The notes beneath the pieces are model-generated. The model did not search any database. It saw only the letters and a list, made by a program, of their open reading frames with translations, and was not told where the DNA came from. From Streptomyces cyaneogriseus subsp. noncyanogenus (GTDB lineage Bacteria; Actinomycetota; Actinomycetes; Streptomycetales; Streptomycetaceae), in assembly GCF_000931445.1 (NCBI RefSeq), contig NZ_CP010849.1:6324001-6388000 (forward strand): DNA of 64,000 bases. Reading direction: 5' to 3'. Below are positions 34,650-42,791 of this stretch, piece after piece (within the stretch, counting starts at the first letter, position 1; every line of letters begins with the position of its first letter). The position numbers were made by a program, and so were the translations under genes.

Positions 34650-37064
34650 TCACTGCTCGGCATCAAGACGTCCGGCACTGCTGCGGAAGTCGGGCATGCC
34701 GAGGTGGACGGTGGTGTGCCGGGTGGCGAGGTCGCGCATGGCGGCGAGCTTCTGCTCGGCGGCGGCGAGGCTGGCCTCGATCGCGGCGACCTCGCCGAGC
34801 CATCCCTGTTCCTTGGCCTCCTGGAGCCGGTCGAGCAGGTTCGCGTGGATCTCTTCCAATCGGGGCATCTGCTCAGGATCGGGCCGCAGGACAGGGCAGC
34901 GGATGCAGGCGTGTTCGTGGACGCAGGGGGTGCCGAAGTCGCGTGCACAGACGCCCAGGGCGACCTTCCGCAGCTCGAAGTGGGCGAGGAAGTCCTGCCA
35001 TTCCTGCGCGGTGGGCTCGCGGTACTCCTCGCTGGGGCGCAGCGACCGGCGGCGGGCGATGAAAGACCGGTGGTGGTTGATGACGTCCTCGGGATAGATC
35101 GCGGCATAGCCGAGAGTCGTGTCGACCATCCGGTGGCCACAGATGCGGGCGGCGATGTGAGGCGGCAGGCCGGAGCGCAGGGCGTCAGTCACGAAGATTC
35201 TTCGGAAGTCGTGCGGCGTATATCGCAGCTGCTCATCGCCGGGCCCGGTCAGCCCGCTGGCGGCGAGGGCGTCGTTGAGGCAGGTGTAGATGTAGTTGCG
35301 CGGGATCGCCCGGTCTTCTGGGCCGCAGCGGCGCTGGAAGAGGAACGGCATCGGTGCACTCCAGAGCCGTTCGAGACTGTCGTAGGCGGAGACCAGGGGC
35401 ATGGCCTGCTGCCCGCGCCGAACGCGATGGATGATCGCAGTGAGCACCTCGCCGAGCTCTGGTGAGACCAGCAGCAGCCGCTCCTGGTCGAGCTTGGACG
35501 GGGCGACCTGGAGCATGGGCACGATCTCGCCGGTGGTGGGCAGCTGGTAGGCGACGAAGCTGTGGTGGGTGAGTTCGAGTGCTTCCTCGATGCGCATGCC
35601 GGTGTGGCGAAGAACTTCGACGATGGCCCAGGCCCAGAAGGCGCGTTCCTCTTCCACGGTCAGGTCCCGGCGCCGGCCGGTGGCGGGGTCGTCGGCGTAG
35701 ACGCGGGAGGACACCCCGGCGCGACGGAGGAGGTTCTCGCCCGCCGGAGTGGTGAACGGGGCTCCGGCCGGGGTCTCCCGCCCGGTGACGAGACAGGTCT
35801 GGGCGTCCTTGAGCTGGCGCTCGACGGCTTTGACCAGGGCCGGGAGTGCGGGCAGCAGGGTGCGGGTTCGTTGGTCCATGGCCGCCTTGCGGCGGGAACG
35901 GTTCTTGCTGTGGTCGGTGTCGCTGTTGCGGACCGGGCAGGGTGCCACCCACGGGCCCCAGCGCGTCGGCTCGTCGGCGGCCCAACGGGCGAGGTCTTGG
36001 TAGAACGTGCGGACCCAGCTGAACACGGTGTGTGCGTTGACCCGCGGCCGGATGGGGGTGCCGCGCCGGTCATGGACCATGCGGACTCGCTCCCGCCAGG
36101 CGGTGACGGTGTCGGCGTCCAGCCGCAGCGAGTCGATGCCCGGGTGGTGTTTCTCCAGGTCGCGCCAGAACAGTCCGGCCAGGGTGCGGGCCATGTCCTC
36201 CAGCGTGGTGTAGTCGACGTCCACCGCGCGTTCGGTGAGGTAGTCGACCAGGAGGTCGCGTATCGCGGTGCAGGTGATGCCCTGCCGGTCGACCAGGGCT
36301 GCCGGTGTCGACTGCCCTGGCAGCATCACCGTCTTCAGCCGTGCCGGGGCATCAGGGCCGAAGACGCCGAGGCCCGCGAGGAGCGCGTAGAAGAGGTGCT
36401 TGCCGTGGTAGCCATTGGTCTGGTGCTCACCGATGGCGTGCTGCAGCTCGACGCAGTCGCCGATGGTGACGTCGTGGACGGTGCCGCCCTTGGAGGCCAC
36501 GATCCAAGTGACGCGGTTGAGCGCGTTGTTGCAGTCGTTGGCTCCCGCGTGGCCGGTGGCCGTGTACTGGTCCTTGAGCGCCGCGAAGCCGTCGGGATCG
36601 GTGACGCTGCGGATGTGCGCCAGCAGTTGCGAGGGGCGCTGCCGCAGCAGCCATCGGTAGGTTGGGCGGACGACTTGGCCGCCCAGCAGCGGGATCATGC
36701 CGCAGCACAGATCGGCGCGGTCGTACTTGCGCGCCCGCTGGTGCTCGGCGAGCCATAGCATCGGCAGCCGCGTCCACTCTCGGCCGGCGTCCTCGGCTCC
36801 GCTGGCCACCCAGCGCTCCTGCCAGGTGTGGCCGGGCTGGTCCTCCAGCCAGTCCAGCAGCTTGACGAGGCCGCGGTGCCGTGACCGCTGATTGGCGTCG
36901 CTGTCCGCGGTGAACGGCAGCGCGAGTGTGCGCTCCAACACCTGCTCGCGCGGTTCCTCCGTCTGCCACCAGGTCGCCGGCCCTTCGCGCATCTCCTGGC
37001 CGGGAGGCAAGGGGGCGTGGCGGACGAGGGTGGAGGGCCGGGTAGCCACGGTCGCGGTGGTCAT
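34650..37064 (-). CDS. large tyrosine recombinase (TnpB-like)
   Basis: The 804-residue protein has a long N-terminal region and a catalytic domain at about residues 510-700. That domain has LRHTGMRIEEALELTHHS (Arg I), YTPHDFRRIFVTDALR (HxxR) and ICGHRMVDTTLGYAAIYPED (His and the nucleophile Tyr). The last 120 residues contain CARDFGTPCVHEHACIRCPV, a likely zinc-binding Cys/His cluster, followed by a coiled-coil-like stretch. This layout matches the second recombinase of Tn554-like elements. The ATG at 37064 overlaps the TGA of the preceding recombinase by four bases, so the two are co-translated. Confidence 0.85.
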   Translation of the reverse strand: MTTATVATRPSTLVRHAPLPPGQEMREGPATWWQTEEPREQVLERTLALPFTADSDANQRSRHRGLVKLLDWLEDQPGHTWQERWVASGAEDAGREWTRLPMLWLAEHQRARKYDRADLCCGMIPLLGGQVVRPTYRWLLRQRPSQLLAHIRSVTDPDGFAALKDQYTATGHAGANDCNNALNRVTWIVASKGGTVHDVTIGDCVELQHAIGEHQTNGYHGKHLFYALLAGLGVFGPDAPARLKTVMLPGQSTPAALVDRQGITCTAIRDLLVDYLTERAVDVDYTTLEDMARTLAGLFWRDLEKHHPGIDSLRLDADTVTAWRERVRMVHDRRGTPIRPRVNAHTVFSWVRTFYQDLARWAADEPTRWGPWVAPCPVRNSDTDHSKNRSRRKAAMDQRTRTLLPALPALVKAVERQLKDAQTCLVTGRETPAGAPFTTPAGENLLRRAGVSSRVYADDPATGRRRDLTVEEERAFWAWAIVEVLRHTGMRIEEALELTHHSFVAYQLPTTGEIVPMLQVAPSKLDQERLLLVSPELGEVLTAIIHRVRRGQQAMPLVSAYDSLERLWSAPMPFLFQRRCGPEDRAIPRNYIYTCLNDALAASGLTGPGDEQLRYTPHDFRRIFVTDALRSGLPPHIAARICGHRMVDTTLGYAAIYPEDVINHHRSFIARRRSLRPSEEYREPTAQEWQDFLAHFELRKVALGVCARDFGTPCVHEHACIRCPVLRPDPEQMPRLEEIHANLLDRLQEAKEQGWLGEVAAIEASLAAAEQKLAAMRDLATRHTTVHLGMPDFRSSAGRLDAEQ

Positions 37065-38323
37065 GCCGGGCCTCCGCCGAGGGCGGCTGTCCCGAGCAGT
37101 GTCTGGAGAACCTCGGAACGGTAGCCCGGGGCGGGCATCACCGGTTTGACGGGCTCCGCGGCCTGCCGGGCGTGGTGGGCCAGTACGTGCGCGACGACCT
37201 CGTCCTCGGCTGGTTCGAGGTACTGCTCGGTGGTGCTGATGTGGAGATGGCCAAGGACCCATTGGACGTCGGTGAGTGAGAGCTTGGGGTCGCGCACCAT
37301 GCGTTTGGCCGCGCTGTGCCGCAGGTCATGCAGGGTCCAGTTCGCTCCCAAGGTCTCGTTGGCCCGGGTGAACACCATGCGTGCCGCGTCGTAGCTCAAC
37401 GGCCTGATCGGGCGTCGGAGGGTCCACCACAGCGGTTCCTCCGGCCCGTCGAGGGCTTGCGGGCGGATCTGCTGCTGGTAGAGCCGCAGCCATACGAACG
37501 CGTCGCTGGAGGCGGGGATCCATTGCAGGGCCCGGGAGCCCTTGCGGATGACGCCGATCGTCTGGTCACCGGGGCTGACCCGGTCCCGGCTGACGCCGAG
37601 AAGTTCCGAGGCGCGCGGGCCGGCCGAGATGTAGAAGGCGACCAGCGCGCGGTCGCGGTGCGAGGGCAGGGCCGCGAACAGTTCGTTGAATGCCTGGTCG
37701 GGGATGCCGCGCGGGGTTCGCCGGGGTTCCTTCGGCTGGTAGGGGGCCCGGCGGACAGGGTGCTTGAGGGCGTGCATCGGGTTGTGGTGGGCGTTGAGGT
37801 GCTCGTCCTCGGCGCGCTTGGTCTTCGGAAACGGGTTGAGCAGCGGCCGTCCGTGCATGTCGCGGTGATACTCGTAGAAGCTGCGGACGACTGCCCGCGC
37901 GTGCCTCCGGGTGCGTGCCGCGTAGTTCTCGCCCGCGTACCGCTTGCCGGTCACCGGGTTGACCGACCCGGGCGCCGGGGCGTCCGGCCGCCGGGGTCGC
38001 GGCGGTTTCTTGACCATCTTCAGCCACAGTGCGAAGTCTCGGGCCTCCGCCCGGCCGACCCGGTCCCACGGCACGTCGACAGCCCACAGGAACCGGAACC
38101 AGGCCAGCAGCTCGTACGCGTACGAGCGGAGCGAGGCCGGGCTGTCGTCGTCGGCGAGCATGTCGAGCAGGAACTCGCTGACTGCCGCCACCTCAATCCC
38201 GTCCTGGTCGAGCAGCCGGTACGGCAGCGACGGATCGCCGGTCTCCTCGACCCGGCCGACCCTCGGCACCGTGAGCGCCGTGACGTCCCGTAACTGCTTG
38301 CCCTCTTGCACCTGAGCCTCCAC
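37061..38323 (-). CDS. tyrosine recombinase (TnpA-like)
   Basis: A 420-residue recombinase. The core-binding domain has SLRSYAYELLAWFRFLWAVD, and the catalytic domain has SAGPRASELLGVSRDRV (Arg I), LHDLRHSAAKRMV (HxxR) and VLGHLHISTTEQYLEP (His and Tyr). It is the first gene of the coupled pair in the element that split the Tn3 transposase gene. The GTG at 38323 starts the frame 158 bp from the element's right end; no strong ribosome site is visible. Confidence 0.87.
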   Translation of the reverse strand: MEAQVQEGKQLRDVTALTVPRVGRVEETGDPSLPYRLLDQDGIEVAAVSEFLLDMLADDDSPASLRSYAYELLAWFRFLWAVDVPWDRVGRAEARDFALWLKMVKKPPRPRRPDAPAPGSVNPVTGKRYAGENYAARTRRHARAVVRSFYEYHRDMHGRPLLNPFPKTKRAEDEHLNAHHNPMHALKHPVRRAPYQPKEPRRTPRGIPDQAFNELFAALPSHRDRALVAFYISAGPRASELLGVSRDRVSPGDQTIGVIRKGSRALQWIPASSDAFVWLRLYQQQIRPQALDGPEEPLWWTLRRPIRPLSYDAARMVFTRANETLGANWTLHDLRHSAAKRMVRDPKLSLTDVQWVLGHLHISTTEQYLEPAEDEVVAHVLAHHARQAAEPVKPVMPAPGYRSEVLQTLLGTAALGGGPA

Positions 38324-38480
38324 GAGTTGCTGTGGTCTCCAACAGCTCGTGATGACAGCACATCAGGACGGTGGTGTGGCACGGCTCCCGAGGCGAGCTG
38401 ACCGGCCTGGTGTTTGGTCCCGTCACCGTGCGTCGATCTCCGGCGGCTCGTCGGCTCGCACCCCGGTAGTTCGGTCAACA

Positions 38481-41298
38481 GGTCCTCCATGCCGTCCTGG
38501 TAACGCTGGTAGAGCTGCCCGGAGCGGCCGTGGAAGATCTTCCGGGTGAGGGAGTGACGGCCCTCCTGGAGGTTGGCCTGGCTCTTGATCTGCCGCCGGT
38601 AGCCGGGCTCGTCGGCCAGGCGCAGGATGTGGAGGGACTTGGAGATCCGCCCGTAGTGGGCGATGGCGTCGCCGAGCGGGGTGGGGCGGCCGTCGCGGGA
38701 CAGCATCCGGATCACGTCGTACGCGCGCACGGCGCCGGTGTGGATGGAGCCGATGATCCGCAGAATGTCCTCCCAGTGCCGTTCGATCCTGGCAAGGTCG
38801 ACCCGGCCACGGGCCGCCTCCTGGAAGGCGCCGTAGTCGGCCGTGCGGTCGATGCGCCACATCTTCTGATCCGGCAGGTCAGCGAGCTGCGGCGCGTACG
38901 CGAACCCCGCCAGAGTGAGCAGCCCGAAGACAATGTCGCTGTAGCTCGCGGTGCCCGTGACGATCATCTCCGGGCGCTTGCCTCCGTCGCGGTCGTAGAG
39001 GACGTCCAGCACATACAGCGAGTCGCGCGGGGTGCCGGCCACCACTTTCCCGCCCAGCCCCGCCGCCTGGTCGTTGATCATGTTCAGCCAGGTCGCCCCG
39101 CCCCGGCGCCCGAAGTACTTCGGGTTCGGCCGGGCGTACACCGACGGCACGGGCACGACGAACCGCATACCGTCCACCGAGGCGACCAGGCCGCCGCCCC
39201 ACGCCTGCGCGAGCGGGATCGACGCCTGGCAGTCGATCAGCGTGGCGTTCGCCGCCCGGTACGTCGCCAGCCGCAGGTACGTCTGGTCGACATGGGACAG
39301 GCGCCCGTATTTCAGCGCGTCCGCGGCCCCGATGACCGGGGTGTAGCCGACGTTGCAGCTGTGCGCGACCAGGAGCGCGGCGATCGTCACGTGCAGGTCC
39401 TTCAGCCGGGCCTCGCCGCCGGTGACCGAAGTGAACGCCTGGTCAGCCCCGGTCCACGAGAACACCTCCAGCAGCACCTCCGGCAGGTCGACCCGGGGCA
39501 GCATCGCCTCCACCGCCTCCCGCAACTGGCGCAGGGAGGCAGATTCCGGCTCCGGCTCCAGGGCGGCGAAGTGCAGGCGGCCGTCGTCGTCGAACACGAT
39601 CTGGGAGTTCGCCGGCACCCGTGCGGCGACCTCGCGGTAGGTGCCGTCCAGCAGCGCGGCCCGCGCTGCCAGGTGCTCACCCGCCCCGGCGGGAAGGCCG
39701 AGCGAGGCGAGCACGGTGGGCTTGGCCTGCTCCCACGCGTCCCCGTCCAGCAGCTTCGCGCGGGGATCACCCCACTTGGAGGAGTTCTTCGCGAACACCT
39801 CCCGCCGACGCAGCATCCGGTGCATCTGCTCCAGGACGCAGAACGCGTACGCCTTCCAGTCCACCGTGCCAGGCTCCAGGTGCGGCGCGGACAGCACCAG
39901 ACGCCGCCAGGAGCCCGTGAGCAGACTGGTGTCGATCTCGGCGGGCCCGACCTTCTTGCGGCCCATCAGGTCCGGCAGCGACTTCAGTGCCTTCAGGACC
40001 GGCTGGCCCTCCGGGGTAGCGTCGAGGTCGACCACCGTGACCAGGGGCTTCAGGAACGGCCGCACGGTGCTGAACCGGGTGACCAGTTGGGTCCGCCATG
40101 CCTCGTCCGCGTCCGAGTCGAGCGGTGGCGTCAGCTCGAACAGCGCGGCGATCGCCGCCGCCAGCTCGTGCCGGGGCACCACCTGTTCGATCCGCTCCCA
40201 CATCGCCTCCAGCGTCTCCACCTCGGGCGGGGTGATCTCCCCGGTGTCGGTGTCGACCTGCTCGCTGGTGCTGTCGAACCCGATCTGGAACGCGGCGGCC
40301 AGCTTGGCCGACGCCCTCTCCACGCGCGGCAGGGTCTTCAGCTTCTCCTTCGCCGTCCCCCGCTCCGCCCGGGCCAGCAGCTTGGTCGCGATCAGCACCT
40401 CCAGGAGGTCCAGGGCGTCATCGACCGCCCGGGTCGTCAGGTAGACCGCCGTGGCCAGCAGCGTGGCCAGGCGCCGGGAGTCACCGTGCCGCTTGAGCAG
40501 CGACGCCTTGCCATCGATGCCGTACCGGGACAGCTCCGCCAGCCGCCGCGGCGGTATCGCGGACACGTCCACCTCCCCCATCCCGAAGGCTGCGATCTCC
40601 TGCGCCCGTTCCAGCGCCCACTTCATCTGGGGCCCGGAGATCCGCACCGGCCCCCGGCGCAACCGGTCCAGCTCAGAGATCCGGGCACCCGGCGGAACGG
40701 ACAACAGCGAGTCCAGCACCGCCCGCTGGCCGATGCTCAGCAGGCCGTACAGGGTGTCCCACAGCCGGTTGTTCGCCGCCTCCCGAACAGAGCCCACCAG
40801 CCGGGCCAGTCGACTCGCCCCTGGCAGCAGCACCCGGCGCTCGCGCAACCACCCAGCCGCCGCATCGAACAGCGACTTCGGCCCGTCCCCGGTCGTCCAG
40901 GCCCGCGCGTCGAGCCACTCGCTCAGCTCGTCCCGCACCTCGGCGAAGTCACGCCAGCCTCCCGCCTCCTGGATCTCCCCGGCGTGCGTACGAGCCGTCC
41001 CGTCCCGCTCGCCGTACTCCTTGAGACACGACGGATCGGCGATGCCCAACTGCTCGGCCAGGTACCCGGCCACTTCCGCCGGCACCTGCCGCGGGTCCGG
41101 CATAAACCGGCCCAAGTAGCGCACGCTCGTCAGCTGGGCCGCGAACCCGAGCCGGTTGTGCGAACGCCGTTTGGCCTGCACTTTCTCCAGATCCGAGTCA
41201 TCCAGGAAGAAGTACCGCTCCAACTCCGCACGTGACGGCGCTCCGTTGAACGCCGCGTACTGGGCTGCCTGTTGATCCGACAGGAACTCGACCGACAC
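38481..41298 (-). pseudogene. tnpA: Tn3-family transposase, 5' fragment
   Basis: About 939 codons of a DDE transposase of the Tn3 family. The N-terminal DNA-binding region begins VEFLSDQQAAQYAAFNGAPS. The catalytic part is recognisable in GLVASVDGMRFVVPVPSV (first Asp), RDSLYVLDVLYDRDGG (second Asp), the GRISKSLHIL region and GRSGQLYQRYQDGMED. After GMED the frame reads into unrelated DNA and stops near 38020, in the other reading frame of a recombinase gene. The true C-terminus is at 33139-33381. The GTG at 41298 follows GGAGGACC. The right terminal repeat lies 87 bp upstream. Confidence 0.9.
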
Positions 41299-41384
41299 CA
41301 GGTCCTCCGAAGATCGACAACATCGACCCGCGAAGGCTGCGCCGTACGATCAGCCCAGGTCAAAGCGCCAATCGAGGCCGTGAG

Positions 41385-41425
41385 GGCTTAGCGCACGATC
41401 TGACATGGATGTTCCTCAACCCCCG
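41385..41425 (-). repeat. right terminal inverted repeat of Tn3-family transposon
   Basis: Perfect 41-bp inverse copy of 30541-30581. It lies upstream of the transposase start, as usual for Tn3 elements, and probably overlaps the transposase promoter. Confidence 0.92.
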
Positions 41426-41550
41426 ATCCGGTCACTGATGCGGGGCCGTCGGCAACCCGGCGGGCGGGGCGGATCGACCGTCGGGCGCCCGGGCGGCAAC
41501 GCGTCAGGGGGGTCCTGCGGCCGCGCCTTCGACGGCGCGATCAGCGGCTT

Positions 41551-42213
41551 CTAGTCCCCGCCGGACCCGCCTCCCCCTCCGTCCCCGCACCAGTGCGCGG
41601 CGAGGGTGCCGTCGCCGTCACCCGGGGCGAGGTTGCGCGGGGAGTGGCCCAGGAGCGGCTTGCCGCCGACCTCGACCCGCTCGGTCAGCCCCGCCCGCAG
41701 GGCGAAGCGCGGTACCAGCACCCGCAGGGCGGCCTTCCCGTGCAGTGCCACGGCGAGCAGCTTGCCGTCCTCGGTCAGGCCGTGCCGGGCGGAGGGCGGC
41801 GCGTGCCGCTCCGAGAGGTCCCGCAGCAGGCGGCGGGCGGCGCGGGTCGGGGTGGGCAGGACGGTCCGCAGCAGCCCCGCCGCCGTCAGGCCGGTGCGCA
41901 GCCCGGCCACCGCCAGGCGCACCGACGGGTGGGCGGCGATCTCCCGCAGCCCGGCCGGCTCGTCCAGCTCGTCGCGCTCGTCCAGGCAGTCGAGCACGGC
42001 ACGCTCCAGCGGCTTGAGCGGACGCGGGGACCGTCCGGCGTCCGCGGCGTCCGTGTCCGTACTCGTCCTGCGGAGCGTGCCCGGCAGTCCGGCGCCGACC
42101 GCGCCCCTCAGGTGCAGGGCGACCACGGCGACCGTGACGGCGGCCGGCGGTCCGCCCCGCAGCAGCGCGATCTCGTCCGGCGTCAGCCGGAACGCCGTGC
42201 CCCCGTCGTCCAT
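41551..42213 (-). CDS. TIGR04222 domain-containing protein
   Basis: The 220-residue protein starts MDDGGTAFRLTPDEIALLRG and continues GGPPAAVTVAVVALHLRGAV, the N-terminal signature of the actinobacterial TIGR04222 family. The function is unknown. A Gly-rich C-terminus (CGDGGGGGSGGD) is also typical. Some members have membrane helices in front of this region; none is present here, so this is the short form or a trimmed copy beside the island edge. The ATG at 42213 lacks an ideal ribosome site. Confidence 0.7.
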   Translation of the reverse strand: MDDGGTAFRLTPDEIALLRGGPPAAVTVAVVALHLRGAVGAGLPGTLRRTSTDTDAADAGRSPRPLKPLERAVLDCLDERDELDEPAGLREIAAHPSVRLAVAGLRTGLTAAGLLRTVLPTPTRAARRLLRDLSERHAPPSARHGLTEDGKLLAVALHGKAALRVLVPRFALRAGLTERVEVGGKPLLGHSPRNLAPGDGDGTLAAHWCGDGGGGGSGGD

Positions 42214-42354
42214 GACAGCACCCCCGTGCCCGTGGTGCACGGGGCCCGCCGCCCCCGTGCCGGCGGGTCCCGTGTGACGGGTATGTGCCCGCGGCCGGGG
42301 GCGGTCCATGCCGGACGGGGCCCGTTTCAGAGGTTGGTTTGAGGGTGCCGTAGC

Positions 42355-42380
42355 GCGCCTACGGCGGCTGCCGTAGGCGC
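42355..42380. terminator. hairpin in the spacer upstream of the TIGR04222 gene
   Basis: GCGCCTACGGC (42355-42365) pairs with GCCGTAGGCGC (42370-42380), an 11-bp perfect stem with a 4-base loop. It is one of four hairpins in the 578-bp spacer 42214-42791, where no convincing gene is seen. Confidence 0.55.
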
Positions 42381-42413
42381 CGGCGCACGCCGGGAGCCCC
42401 GGGAACGCGCAGA

Positions 42414-42451
42414 GGAGCGCCGGATGCGGGACCGTCCGCATCCGGCGCTCC
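42414..42451. terminator. strong hairpin in the same spacer
   Basis: A 16-bp perfect stem (42414-42429 with 42436-42451, arm GGAGCGCCGGATGCGG) has a 6-base loop. It could terminate readthrough from the catalase gene about 340 bp upstream. Confidence 0.65.
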
Positions 42452-42606
42452 TGGCCGGTGAGGGCTGCGTTCACGTGCGGGTGCGCACGCTGGCCGTCCG
42501 ACGGCGCGAGACTGGGCGCGACAGGACATTCGCGCCGCCGGACGGAGTCTGGTGGGCCCCTGGGCGGGGCGAGTGGCGGGGACCGCGGCGGCTGCGACGG
42601 GACCGG

Positions 42607-42637
42607 GTCTCCTCCCCCTCAGGTCGAAGGAGGAGAC
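42607..42637. terminator. hairpin in the same spacer
   Basis: GTCTCCTCC (42607-42615) pairs with GGAGGAGAC (42629-42637) across a 13-base loop. Confidence 0.45.
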
Positions 42638-42747
42638 TCCGGGCCCTTCACCACCGCACTGGCTCGCAGGCCGCCGCGGTCCTCGTCCTGCCCGCGGCGG
42701 GCCGGTCGGCCACCCCTCATCCGGGCCGCCGGTGCCGCGGGCCACGC

Positions 42748-42780
42748 GTACGGACTCGGCCTCCCCGCCGAGATCCGTAC
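42748..42780 (-). terminator. catalase terminator
   Basis: GTACGGACTCGGC (42748-42760) pairs with GCCGAGATCCGTAC (42767-42780) with a single bulge and a 6-base loop. It begins 12 bp after the catalase stop codon. Confidence 0.75.
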
Positions 42781-42791
42781 ACGAGCCGGTG

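Larger units (their letters stand above)
33378..38484. mobile_element. 5.1-kb double-tyrosine-recombinase element inserted in tnpA
   Basis: The insertion interrupts the transposase gene after the codons for GMED. A 4-bp GGTC lies at both junctions (33378-33381 and 38481-38484), so one copy is target or overlap sequence. The two ends carry imperfect inverted repeats: TTATCCGAACTTGG at the left and, inverted, TGTTGACCGAACTACCGG at the right, sharing CCGAACT. The contents are two coupled tyrosine recombinases on the minus strand and two unrelated small genes on the plus strand. The pair of recombinases of about 420 and 800 residues with ATGA coupling recalls TnpA-TnpB of Tn554, but the third protein TnpC was not identified. 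Confidence 0.8.
30542..41424. mobile_element. Tn3-family transposon (TnpI type) carrying a threonyl-tRNA synthetase
   Basis: The 10.9-kb element is bounded by 41-bp perfect inverted repeats. In order it contains a resolution-site-like repeat cluster, a tyrosine recombinase (tnpI type), a compact threonyl-tRNA synthetase with an attenuator, the 3' end of a Tn3 transposase gene, a 5.1-kb inserted element, and the rest of the transposase gene. The five bases outside each end (CTCCC and GATCC) do not match, so no target duplication is visible; the element is old or an end has recombined. With the transposase split, it cannot move by itself. Without the inner insertion it would be about 5.8 kb, normal for the family. 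Confidence 0.85.

Noticed and set aside
38020..38480. C-terminal tail of the transposase frame running to 38020
   Set aside because: It is out-of-frame reading through the inserted recombinase gene. The real C-terminus is at 33139-33381.
30537..41429. Target-site duplication of the Tn3 element
   Set aside because: The five bases outside the two repeats (CTCCC and GATCC) do not match, so no duplication can be claimed.
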